Assembly (NCBI GenBank): GCA_016165875.1
Contig: JABBOT010000003.1
Location: forward strand, 21,798,873-21,862,872
Source: Acanthopleura granulata
Lineage: Eukaryota > Mollusca > Polyplacophora > Chitonida > Chitonidae
DNA: 64,000 nucleotides
Direction: 5' to 3'
Shown one piece after another: positions 47,336 through 58,461 of this stretch (positions are counted from its first letter, which is position 1; every line of letters begins with the position of its first letter). The translations under genes and the position numbers were made by a program. The notes below the pieces were generated by a model, which saw only the letters and a list, made by a program, of their open reading frames with translations, was not told the origin of the DNA and did no database searches.

Positions 47336-47465
47336 GGGGCCCGTTTTACAGAGAGGGTGTAACGTTTCATCACACGTAACCACCATGGCGACGTATCTCT
47401 ACACTATGTACTGTCAAGGGAATTACGTTTGACATAACTTACACGCTGCTTGTAAAACGGGCCCC
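47336..47465. mobile_element. Palindromic MITE-like element, 130 bp
   Basis: The ends 'ggggcccgttttaca' (47336) and 'tgtaaaacgggcccc' (ending 47465) are exact reverse complements for 15 bases. Pairing continues inward with mismatches through 'gtgtaa' and the 'cgtaa' stretch near 47376, so nearly the whole element can fold back. It has no coding capacity. This is the layout of a foldback or MITE-type non-autonomous DNA transposon. I did not find a clear target-site duplication beside it. Confidence 0.7.
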
Positions 47466-49194
47466 AGGCTTTTCTGTTGTTGCGCCAGATGGAATGCATA
47501 ACATACACAAAGGTTGGAAAATGTTTGGACTTACAAAATAACAGGAACTGACAAGTGACGCTCACACTGTACAGCCGCTGGCACAACGAGTTATGAGACA
47601 GAAAAGGAATGCCAAGAGATGAACCACACTTGTACCAGTTTTGCTTGATCAATTGGAAACCGGTGACGGGGTAATAAAGAGTAAGTGTCTGTAACGTAAA
47701 TGCTCTGTGTCAGAAGCTTTTACAATGTTGGTATCCGATCAAGTAATGAGTGTTGTAGTCTGCTAAAGGCTGGTTACCAGAAATCAATTAGTCAGTCACG
47801 TCGATTGAATAATTTAATCTTTGTGCTGGTATACAGCGAATTGTGTGCATAAGAAATCCAATTTGCATATAGTTCATACCACTACACTCTATGTTATTGC
47901 CTCACATGAATCGGGCTTAATAATACAGCCTGATTTTTATAATAAAGTTAACGTTTGTTTTTCAAAGAAACCTATCGATGTTATGAGTCAAATAGGACGG
48001 TAATAGCGAGCAAGTTTCCATGGTTTTCAGACGAGAGCCGTCACTAGTATGTTGGAACAACGAATTACAATAGAACAAAAAGCAGACGATGGGCAAGCGA
48101 AATTAATCCACAAATCGGTTACGTTGGTAACAAAAGCGGCTTGAGAGGATGTTTCTTTGTTTAATAAATTACAGAAATTTGGCTTATTGCACAAAGTGGA
48201 GAACATGTTTTTCTGATAAATATGATCTAAAATCGCTTCTATGCAGCCACTGTTGTACTTAAACTCAGCACCCCCGGTATGATCATATATCAGGAAATAC
48301 CTACCAAAAGCAACACACTCTAGTTATTAACTGAAAAATTATACGTTTTATGACTTGTATATTAAAATGTTTGTGTAAAAAACAGTATAGGTTAAGCTCT
48401 TATCAAGATTATTGTTGCTGGAGCTCAGAATCTAAAGTCACTATTCCTTCTCTCCAATTAATGGACTGTCGACGCTTATTTATCCAGCATTGACATTCAC
48501 GGAATATATTGATATGACTTCTGGTTAACGATGATTGATTTGGTCCAGAAAACAAGACGTTTGTCATTGCTTCTGTCTCAGTTCGTCCTAAATATATGTA
48601 TTTGTTTTGCTTTCTGCACAGCCGTCAGTAAGCTGAATCAATATAGACAGTCGACAATGCCGAGAGGATTGTGGGAGTGCGAATTTTCAGGTAAACGACT
48701 TAAAGGAGGTTTTATCGGCTAGCGATGGTATGAATGAAATTGATTTCAAGATAGAAAACCATATGTGCCCAATCATCACAGTTCCTGCATCTTGTTTGTC
48801 GTCAATTGCCTACGTACATTCGTTTGAACTCCGACGTTTGAGTGGTTTGATATATGGGCATATGGACAAGATTTCCAGTAGTTATACCATACAACAGAAA
48901 CGTTCAGTGGATGATTCACTGTGTTGACCTAACTATCTGGATAATTTCTGAGCGGAATTTGCTCACCATGCTAGTGTAGGGGCAATCTGGAAAGGCCACC
49001 CTTGGTACTTGCTGCTTTACGTTATAAATGTTCTGTTCTGAGTTAGCTTCTATGTACACCTGTTCGCTGTTCGCACCAACCCACCACCCCATTCCACCCG
49101 ACTCTGTAGGGTGGTCCTTGGTACGACATTTGGTTATCTACAACACTCCGGCTGGGAAAAATTACTGAAATAACAACAGGCTGGCAAAACAACT
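47466..49194. other. Non-coding stretch, nothing recognised
   Basis: No gene recognised. Small frames at 48531-48722 and 48730-48927 lack known motifs. Confidence 0.35.
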
Positions 49195-49300
49195 GATTGT
49201 TTGACGGCCACGTGAGCTTAGGGAGAGTAGCTGTGGCGCTAAGGCATTCACGTAATGGTTGAGGAAAGGATCTGAGTTGAAAACGAAGGAACACAATACC
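49195..49300 (+). repeat. Possible third relic of unit E
   Basis: 'gcgctaaggcattcacgtaa' then 'tggttgaggaaaggatctga' and 'gttgaaaacgaagg' aligns loosely with 39225-39300. The minus-strand peptide here ('FLRFQL' with 'PLRECLS') resembles that of unit E copy 2 ('FFRLQL' with 'PLRECFIS'). It is short and weak. Confidence 0.35.
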
Positions 49301-52300
49301 CGGTGTGTTCACCTCTTCAGGGCACCAGAAAGCTAGTAAATGGTTCTTTGCGTTTAATTTTTACATTTAATACTTCGATTTCCTTCGATGACATTAATAC
49401 ATCAGAACAAATGACACGCACAGTATATCCTATATCCTTAAAATTCGTACACATGGTGAGTCATAAAGGTGATCATTTTAAATTATGTACTTACTTACAA
49501 AAAATATACCTCTGTTTTCATGCATTCCAATGCTGTGCTAAAAATATAGCGTTAGCAAGACAGTGTCTATTTGTGCCAAAAGAACATACTTTTTCCCTTT
49601 ATAATAAAGGGAAAATACAATACTCTGAACATACTGCTTCTTATTCACAAGTATGTAAGGAAATATCTCTGAGAATGCCAGTTTTAAGTGCAATAGTGCG
49701 GCTCAACGAACACCTCGCAGATATTTCAAAGTTAAATAATGATTCGTGTGTACTGGAATAACGACGATACAGATATAGACGCATGTTAATTGGAGGGTTT
49801 CTATGTATTCTAATGATGAAAGCTGAATCACTCAGGGCTTAGGGGGTCAAACAGAAGGAGTCTGGAGGGGGGTGAGGGGAGAATCTGATGAGGGGCCCAG
49901 AATGTTGGTCATTGATCAGGGAAATAGTAACATAAAAATAGTCACCTTAGAATCCCCGCGCCGCAGTTAAGTAATGTCTTAGGTAATACCGTTATCTGTG
50001 CCACGGAAACCCCATTGCTTGTCAACTCACAGAGTGTAGGTTTCCACGAAATGAGGTGAAGCCGTTATTGCCCATCCTCTTGAAAATGTTTTCATTTAAA
50101 ACTGTCAGTAACACGAGCAAACATATTCCATTCTTTGCCTTATCGATTAGGATTTTTAAATTACAATATTGACTACTAATAAAGAAAATCGACCATTTTT
50201 TGCGCTTTGGGCCTATAAAAGTGTTTTACGACATTTTAGCAACAGGTTTAAAGACAGGTGTAGATTTGGTGGTTAGTAATCTGTTGCATTACTTCTTCCT
50301 GATATATTTCTTCTCCTCTCAAGGCTTTGTATGCAGTTTCACGCAACAAAATAAGATTATTCTAAATATCGCCTCGACATGACTGCAATATCGCTGACGT
50401 GAGGTTGAGCTGTTATCATTCATTGTTCTGAACACAGTCTTTCATATCGTGACAGAAGTAACAGATTTCAGGTTAGTTCGGTAAGGCTGAGTAGCATGTT
50501 TTTTTTACCTAAGCGAACGGTGATCACACGTCACATCAGCAAATGTGGGTTACTCAGGGCAGTCTTTACTCCGATACATAGGTTGTTATATTTAATTTAA
50601 AACAAATGTGAATTTAAGAGATGTACAACAGGAAAATCCTATTAATATACACCAAATATGTCGAAACAGATTATCTCACCTTGTGCCTTGGGAAAACAAC
50701 GAGGTTTAAAGGCAATACCAAGCACCGGCAGCTGCTGTTGAATGGAGAACATTATCTCGATTAAAATGACCTTTCATTCGTTAAGATAGACCCAGTGGTT
50801 CGCGAGATATTGATACTTAAAAATGCTAATATTAATTAAAGATAAAATAAATGTAACGTCACTCGGGGAAGAGTGGCAATCGGCATTTCGTGTTTCCTGC
50901 TAATGTACCAGCGAACAACATAATTAATACACCTTAAAAGTATCAATATTTTCCAAGTGTGAGAGTGCATTTTGGCCAACATACCACGAAGATGAGTTGT
51001 TGGAGATGCAAACACAAGTGGATCGCCCAAAGACAAGATGCGAAATTAAGGATGTGAGAGACACGCGAGCAAAAAATCAGACCCGAGTACAGACAGTGTT
51101 ATATGCTCGGCGCACTTTGACAGTAAGAACTCTTTCCAGCAAACTACTTCCATCAGCTGCGCCATCCGTGAAATTTAAAGGCATGGAACTGCTGAACCAC
51201 GGTTTCAGCTTGGTGTCAAAATATTAATCGAGATCTCTGGCATAAATTCTCACTTCTTCACTTCATCTGGAAGAGATGTTTGACTAATGACATCCATGTT
51301 AAGTTGTCAACTCCATCAATCAGTTGATTCGACCACTTTTTTCTCCGAAAACAAACATAGCTTAACAACAGTTGCACAAAGCCACTGTCCATATGACAGC
51401 TGCTCTTGGAATGAAAGTTTAAGGTTTTCAAAAATATAATTCATTTAACTTAAAGATACTTAGACTACAGAAGCAAGAGCGCAAAACCCATACAATTATT
51501 CCTATTCGGGATGATTCTTGCATTGTACCTTTATTTCAAAAATCAGTTTTGTAACCATACACGTGTCGTTTAAAGTGCCATGAAAGCGTGTAAATCTTAT
51601 AAAGCGTTTGCTGGTAAAAAAAAATGTCTGATCAGTTCTACAGACTCATATTAAAAATAGTTTCTTCATGATGATTACTTTCCATGGCTGAGTTCTCTTT
51701 GTGTTTTCGGTCAACGCAGCGCTTGATAGCTCGTGTCTTGCATCAATTCTATTTTACCCTACTTTGTTTGTTCCCTCCAAATCTGGACTACCTTCCTTTG
51801 GATCCAAAACCTGTATTTTGATATTAATGAAAATCTGAAAAAAAAAATATTGCCATAATATTGCTTCCAGCCATTTCCTCTTTTCTCCTGCAGACTTTTT
51901 GTATCCTCTTTGTAAGAGGGTGCTAAATACAGCTTGAAGTCAGCCTTGTCGTGGGCAAACACAGAGAACGGCCAGGGAAACCTGGTCATGTGGTCATGAT
52001 TCATATACCAGTTCAAACCTCCTAAATTATAACAAATCCTACTAAGGCGTGAACAAATCCAGTTCTCAGTCTGGTGGGTCAGAGTGGAATAATCATAACA
52101 GATTTTAATTCTTGATTTGCTTTACACATTATTTTATGTATACAACAAGGATTTCGACAATTAAGCCGATCTCGTCTTTTCTTTCGATCCATGTCATTTT
52201 TTTACTGACGGACAGATGAGGGCAATTTTGAGAGAGTGGTCAAGATCTGAGGTCAAGTGGACCAATCACCAGGGCAGAGAGTACAATCCTCCAGGACAAA

Positions 52301-52309
52301 TCAAAACTG
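49301..52309. other. Non-coding stretch; unsupported 152-codon frame; G-rich patch near 49840-49900
   Basis: A plus frame at 49303-49761 (152 codons) has four cysteines in its middle third and no domain I know. Its length is compatible with chance. A purine patch at 49858-49897 has several G4-G6 runs. Otherwise nothing recognised. Confidence 0.35.
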
Positions 52310-52520
52310 AACATATTGCCCACTCGGCCAGTGGCAATCGTCCTGTAAGAGCCACATTCTGCTCTCGTCTTTGGTCGTTATGTCCTCATTAAGAGTAAAC
52401 CGGACAAGGACGTGCTCTGAAAGGTCAGGTAAGTACCTAAATCCCTCCGATCGATCTGGTAACGGCAGGTCGCACTCAGCGTTCCAGACCGCTAATGATC
52501 TCAACCTGAAGCCTTCTGAA
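52310..52520 (+). repeat. Interspersed repeat family C, copy 3
   Basis: 'cccactcggccagtggcaat' (52319), 'tcgttatgtcctcattaaga' (52375), 'ctaaatccctccgatcgatc' (52437), 'cgcactcagcgttccagacc' (52471) and 'gctaatgatctcaac' align with 10065-10245 and with the inverse of 55850-56080. The minus frame at 52301-52504 simply covers the repeat. Confidence 0.6.
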
Positions 52521-55500
52521 TGGAGCAGCAGATGTTAAGGTAGGCAGTTAGCAAAGAGACATCGGAGACATGGACAATTTCACACTGGGTTGAGGTATAA
52601 AGTCTGAGATCGAACAAAGGGTGGGTAATACGTTTAAGGCCATCCCTGTGTGGAAACTGAAGGCCTTAGACTTACGCTCTAGCCTGTAACTGATAGGTTT
52701 ATTGACGGTATGACTATGGCTGTACCCAATGATGAGTTAATACCAGCAGAAACCTTACCATTGAGGTTTTGTCTGGCTTTTGTTAATTAATTTCCAAACA
52801 ACAAACGATTGCAATTATATTTCAGTGTCACCGAGTACGTCCGTAAGAGATGTGCTAAAAACAGAAGGTCACCAAATACATGTTATAATATAGTAACACT
52901 ACTTACAAAAATACCCATGCATCCGTGCAAAGAATATTAATAACGCTATCAAAATCATGAATGAAATCTATTTGAAATGTGGAGAAGAAAACAGATGGGA
53001 TTTTGGCTCTTTGCCATGAAAATAAATGTTGGGGTTGGTCAGAGGAATAGTTTGTGCTGTGCACATGGTTTGCAGCATGATTTCTCCTCTTGACAGAGGC
53101 CGTGGTTGAGGCTTCCCCTGATTCCTGCACCTGTCACACACGGAGAGTGCTTCAGGTGTTATGATACACTCAGTGATGATGGATGACGGCATGAATTATG
53201 TCTTAAATTCCTCTTCTCTTAATCTTAAGGTATGAAGTATAAGTGAAAGCTATTGCCGTCTCTCAACGAGACGGCCACCCAAACATTGCAGTTCATCTTA
53301 GTGTTCTTTGAAATTTAGAAAAGAACAAAACAAAGCAAGACTGCTTTGCCATCATCAACTTGGAACTATTATTTATAATTGTTATGGTGGAATATACTGC
53401 TGCCCAGCACAGTTACTTGTCTGCTACTTTTGGTCATGTTGAAGAGCGCCCCCTTGTGATTTCCAGATAAGACAACACCTGATTCATCCATGCCACGACG
53501 ATGATTAAAGGTGTCAAGCCGAGTTTTTCATCCTAAATAAGATTATTATGGTACCAATCGATCAGCTCTAAATAAGTAATAACTCTTAGGCGATAAACTT
53601 CCTATGAGTAATTGTCCTTGTACTTGTCTTGTTTCTTCTCAGCAGCATTCCTCATGGCCACTTGGCCGTCGAAATCCCCAGTTATATCTTAAATCCATTA
53701 TCTCCTGAGATCAACATGTCTGATATTGCAAAATCTCGAAGCATAAACAAGTTGCTATACTCTGGTGAGACATTCATAAACTTCCAATGAAAAGAAACAC
53801 GCAGCCTGACGATCCCATTGTGACCTGAGCGGTCATTTGTAGTTCATAACGTGACCCGTCTTCCCAATTTTATGGTGCTGTTTACTGAAATCTAATCCTT
53901 TTTAATTACATATTTAATCACAGTAATCGTCGTATCAGTTCTAAAATTGTATTTGGTATGTTACTGATTTACAGACGAAGAGAGCTGAAGCAGCTTAGCT
54001 TAACATCAACTTATCATCAAAGTTATTGCGTCGTTGTGAGCCAGAGCTGTCAAATAAGTGCAGGGAACCACAACCGATGAGCATGACATCGGATACGACC
54101 CGCGGCTGCCCAACAGGAAAATGGATGTCTTCAATTACCCGGCTTCTCACTTTTCATGTGATGAGGTTGTCTCAGTTTGACTATACTGTCAGAAAACCTT
54201 TTACAAATCCCGAATAAAGACTTACACACATCTGGGCTTATGCCAGATTTTTGTGTTATCGTGAAAAAAAGAGTTCTGCTTCATTCTGAGGATTTATAAG
54301 TAGTTAGCTTTCACATTTTTGCAGAATATGGGAACTTATGTCTAGAAGAGACAGATTCAGAGTGTTCCCCAAGATTTCATGGATTCTCAATTGGTTTTTC
54401 TTTGAACTGTTGACAAAGTCAAGCCAACATGAAAAAAGGTCTATAAAATACAATTACCAAAGCAAACAACAAGAGGTGGAGATGACAACAAAAATATTAG
54501 TAAGGTATGTCATTAAAATTAGCATTTATGTGACACACATGTTTATAGCGACACAATCGATGCTCACTATATCTACTGTCCTACGGGACTTCTATACACA
54601 TCAACGTTTTACATGTATATAATTTGGATGACGTCTTAACAACGAAAAATAAATTCCATCATGGTTTCCGATGGCTTTCTATCATCAGTCCTAATTTACT
54701 CTAGCATGTGGCAGGATTAACAAGGTATAAACGTGTTTGCCAGTGTAGTTTATACAGGCACTGGAATCGGAGACTCGGACTGGCTACACAGAAGGATCTA
54801 AACGCGTCGTTTTCTTCCGTGACACACGGACCTTTAAGTGTGACGTAATCTAAGAAAGGACAAAGAAGCAAAACTTTGGTAAATGCGAGAAGGGGCTTTA
54901 CGAGTTCCCCATTCTCACCGATTATTGGTGGGTAATGTCGGTCTTTCAGTTCCAATCTTGGACAGAAATATTCGAAATTTACTAGCCGCTGTAGTTTTCG
55001 GAGCCTTTGTGGTAAACGGGTGGCCGTGAAGTTTAATGGAAATCACTAGCCCCCTACCAAAACGACATACACCTTAACTTGCTCGGGAGGGGGAGGAGTG
55101 AGTCGAGCAGGAAGGGGGTGGGCGGAATTTCTGAGGGAGAATTTCTGCCGGCTAAGATTGCAGCTGTTTCAAACCTTGAACTTACAAATAAAAAATACAA
55201 AAAAATACAAATTCTCGCAGCAATCCATCTTCACTCAACCAGCTAAACACTTGAAACACTTGCCGTGAGTAACAGCTGCTGGAATCAGAGAAAATGCTTA
55301 ATCCACGACCTAGGTCTACTGCAAGAGGAGGACGACGATGTAAACAGCTTGCTCAGCCCAAATAACGTTTCTGACTCCTAATTTAAATTTCATGGCAACA
55401 AGTCTGAATGTGTCAGTTTTCGTTGCCCCAGAACAAAACAGATTTCTCTTAAGATTCTGAAGTATTTTTGATATTTAGAGCTCATCTCTCTTCGCCGATG

Positions 55501-55849
55501 CATGGCACGTGTTGTGTATGTCCACCTGTTTTGAACACATCATATATGGATTTACTGGATGACATTGAAATATAACTCTAATGTTTTGTTGTTTGGAAAT
55601 TATAATCGATTTTACCCCTGGAGAACCCAAACGTTACGATTCCTACTTTTAAGAATTCAGGCGCAACCATACCGTCAATAAACCTATCGTATTCAGAGTA
55701 CGTGAAAGTTTATAGCCCTTCATCAGTTAACAAGAATGGTCTTGCAAGTACATGTGGTATCTGTGTTCTGGACGTTGTTCGATCTCAGACGATGGTTCCA
55801 TAACTCAGGCCAGTGAGGAATTAACAATGGCTATCTACTGATCGATACA
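52521..55849. other. Non-coding stretch; G-rich patch at 55084-55131
   Basis: No gene recognised. Near 55,085 the run 'cgggagggggaggagtgagt' followed by 'ggaagggggtgggcgg' gives enough G-runs for a possible quadruplex. Frames at 52903-53192, 54338-54622 and 54701-54955 have no known domain. Confidence 0.35.
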
Positions 55850-56080
55850 GATGCTAGATTCAGATCGTTAGTAGTTTGACACGCTGAGAGCAAATCGCCG
55901 TTTTCGAATTGATCGGAGGGACTTGGGTGCTTATTTGACCTTTTCGAGCCCCCCCCCCCCTTATGTAACATTCTCTTAATGAGGTCATAACGAGCTGAAA
56001 GATCAGAGACGAATGTGGTCCAAGTGGGATTGTCACTTGCCGAGTCCGGCCAGTGTGGCGAGTGAGTGATTTGGTCTGGA
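55850..56080 (-). repeat. Interspersed repeat family C, copy 4 (inverted)
   Basis: On the minus strand: 'ctcgttatgacctcattaag', then 'ggtcaaataagcacccaagt', 'ccctccgatcaattcg', 'ctctcagcgtgtcaaactac' and 'taacgatctg'. This is closest to copy 3. A 12-C run (55949-55960, plus strand) interrupts it. Confidence 0.6.
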
Positions 56081-56375
56081 ACATTGTACCATTATAGTTC
56101 TGGTGTTGATCAACATAACTTCTAGTCTTGACCGCTCTCCCAAAACTGCCACCGCCCCGTCCATTTGAAGGCTTTTCGTGTCTCCTCTAGAAGGTTTCCT
56201 TATACTTACAGAATAATCGGATCAGATAGGTCACAAATCGAGAAAAAAGGAAAACGACACACAAATAAGATTCCGAGATCACATAAAACAAAGTGTCATG
56301 AAGAAAGTCAAGAATAAATCTTTATTACTTAATTATTTCATTCTGATCTAACAAACTAATTTTGCCCCAAATTTG

Positions 56376-56622
56376 ATTTCTTTATTTTATTTGTGTTTTA
56401 CGCCGTACTCAAGAATATTTCACTTTTACGACGGCGGTCAGCATTGTGGTGGGAGGAAACCCGTGGGAAACCCACGACCATTGCAGGTTGCTGACAGACC
56501 TTCCCACGCAGGAGAGGAGGCCAGTATGAGCTGGGCTTGAATTCATAGTGATCTCATTAGTGAGAGGCTTCTGGGTCATTACCTTGTGCTTGCGCTCTAA
56601 CCAACTCATCCGTCCCTTTCCA
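56376..56622 (-). mobile_element. tRNA-derived SINE, minus strand, well preserved
   Basis: On the plus strand: T-rich tail, 'gtgttttacgccgtactcaa' (56393), 'cggcggtcagcattgtggtg', 'ccattgcaggttgctgacag', 'gagctgggcttgaattcata' (B-box, reversed), and 'ctctaaccaactcatccgtc' (A-box and acceptor end, reversed). The 'accgggcagagcc' part of the body is shortened. Frame 56409-56627 on the minus strand is only the SINE read through. Confidence 0.85.
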
Positions 56623-57115
56623 CACAAAAAGAAACTTGGGTTTGTTTGCGCGCGGATTTTATTTGCTATGCTTTAGGACGTTTGATTTCCGGGCCTGACA
56701 TAGACAAAGAATGGATTATATTTGTTGGGCGTCTTCTACATTTGCCAACATCCTCTGGTTAAAGCCCCCCTGTCACATATTAATATGTTATAATGCTATT
56801 GAGTTCAGAATAAGGGGTCATTTATAACAAAACAGATGTTCTGTAAATTCACACGTCCATATTCGACAGAGCTATGTTAACGTCCATTCATATGAATACA
56901 TGACTATCAGTTAGTTGTGCATATTAAACATCTTTGTTTAAATTAAGGTGGAATCATTTACTGCAGATTTCCGCAATGCAGACTGTGCGTTCCGTATTTA
57001 TATGCGGGTGCAGTAATAAATAAAACAGGGGTCTTTAGTTGTATACCATGGATGGCGAAAAGGTTTCGAGTTTTGGAATGTTCGATGACATGATTTTTCT
57101 CCCCAGAATTTCATT

Positions 57116-57250
57116 CATGTAAAGATCATTATTAATTTACAGCTTTTGGATTCACGAGAGCGCAATTCTGATCTGAAAGCAAACGTGCCGTTTTACGATG
57201 TTTCTAATTCCAGAATTGCAAGCTAAAACGACACAGTGACTACATTCGAG
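57116..57250 (+). repeat. Family B 3'-core relic
   Basis: Closest to 32936-33070: 'gatcattattaatttacagc', 'ttttggattcacgagagcgc'. It extends weakly through 'tgcaagctaaaacgacacag' against 'cgcaagagtcgagctattta'. Confidence 0.45.
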
Positions 57251-58376
57251 ATAACTCTAATACTCTAATATATATCTACCGAATAATTTGTATTAATTTC
57301 CAAAATGGTTTTGTCTCTTTTTTTCGGCACTGAACACACTGACTGCTGCCTTTCCAAACAATTGACAATGACACATCAAATAATAGTAGGTTTAAAAATG
57401 GTACAAAATAAGTGTGCTCTTGGACAGTGTCTCCATTACGCTATATGTGTCTATACAATTACTTTCCCTACAACACTTTCCTAACCTTAGACACATAATA
57501 AAGGTAAACATCTAATTCCAAGAAAAGCTATGATTTAGATTGTGGTCTGGGTCAGCCGATGCTAAGTCAAACCTTGCCGCAATTTGAACACATGACAGAG
57601 ATAGATAGGGGAATTGAGCAGGAATGAGGATGACAAAGTCCCGTCGGTAAACTATTAACAACACTATAGCCGGGCAGAGATATCCTCGATGCAAAGCCAA
57701 TTTAAATGGTCTAAGCCACTCCATCAGGTCCCCGATCAGATACAAATTAGGCTACATGCTGGATTCTGGTCAATAAGTACACTAAAACCCTGCACAAGGT
57801 ATTGACTTTATACCTTATTTCCACCGGAGGAGCGAAGACAAGGAGTGTAGCGCTGTGTGCCAATGATTGTGACCCTACAAAGTCCTACTAACCATGAGCC
57901 TCCTATGCTCAGACTTGTAGGTTTGCCTTCCCCCACAGATGGTGGTGCATGGGTGACAGTAAGTGGTTGAGGATGCTCATGTGGCCATTGGAAAGTCATT
58001 TGTCTTTCACTTATATGGTACATAGCTGACTGGGACATTATCGGTACTTTGCCAAAAGCTATGCAGTTTTCACCGGGAACCCTGTTCTCGTTTTGCAACC
58101 TGACGCATGATATGAGGGGATAATATTCTTCACTATGACATTTAATGTGCCACTCTGGTTAGAATACAAATTGAATGGAAATATTACAATGATATGAAAG
58201 AACTCCTACGGAGTAAGCCTAACACCATGTTTCAAAAGGATTTTGATGAATAACACTATTTGAAAAACAAAATCTTCGGCCGTGTCCGTAAAATTTACCT
58301 TATGTGACGTGATAATATTCCCTGTATTACGTCGAACTAGGCAGATGTGACCTTGAGTAAGGCATTTATGCTGGGA
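57251..58376. other. Non-coding stretch, nothing recognised
   Basis: Minus frames at 57512-57745 and 57808-58098 have no domain I recognise. The second has a proline/histidine-rich centre but no other support. Confidence 0.35.
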
Positions 58377-58461
58377 TGACGTCAAGAGTGTTTGAAAGGG
58401 TAGCGTCATATGTGTATACACGTCAGCGACTGATGACGTCATGTGTTCGTGGCTGACGTCA
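58377..58461. promoter_or_regulatory. Cluster of three TGACGTCA palindromes
   Basis: Perfect tgacgtca occurs at 58377-58384, 58434-58441 and 58454-58461, and 'tgtgacgtgat' precedes at about 58303. TGACGTCA is the CREB/ATF-type element in animals. Three in 85 bases is far more than expected by chance, about one per 65 kb. No neighbouring gene or TATA motif is evident. Confidence 0.35.

Noticed and set aside
49303..49761. 152-codon plus frame as a possible gene
   Set aside because: No known motif, no supported upstream elements or exons, and a length compatible with chance. Kept only as a note.
56409..56627. 72-codon minus frame, and similar ones at 9708-9956, 17544-17774 and 63022-63267
   Set aside because: These are translations of the SINE and not proteins.
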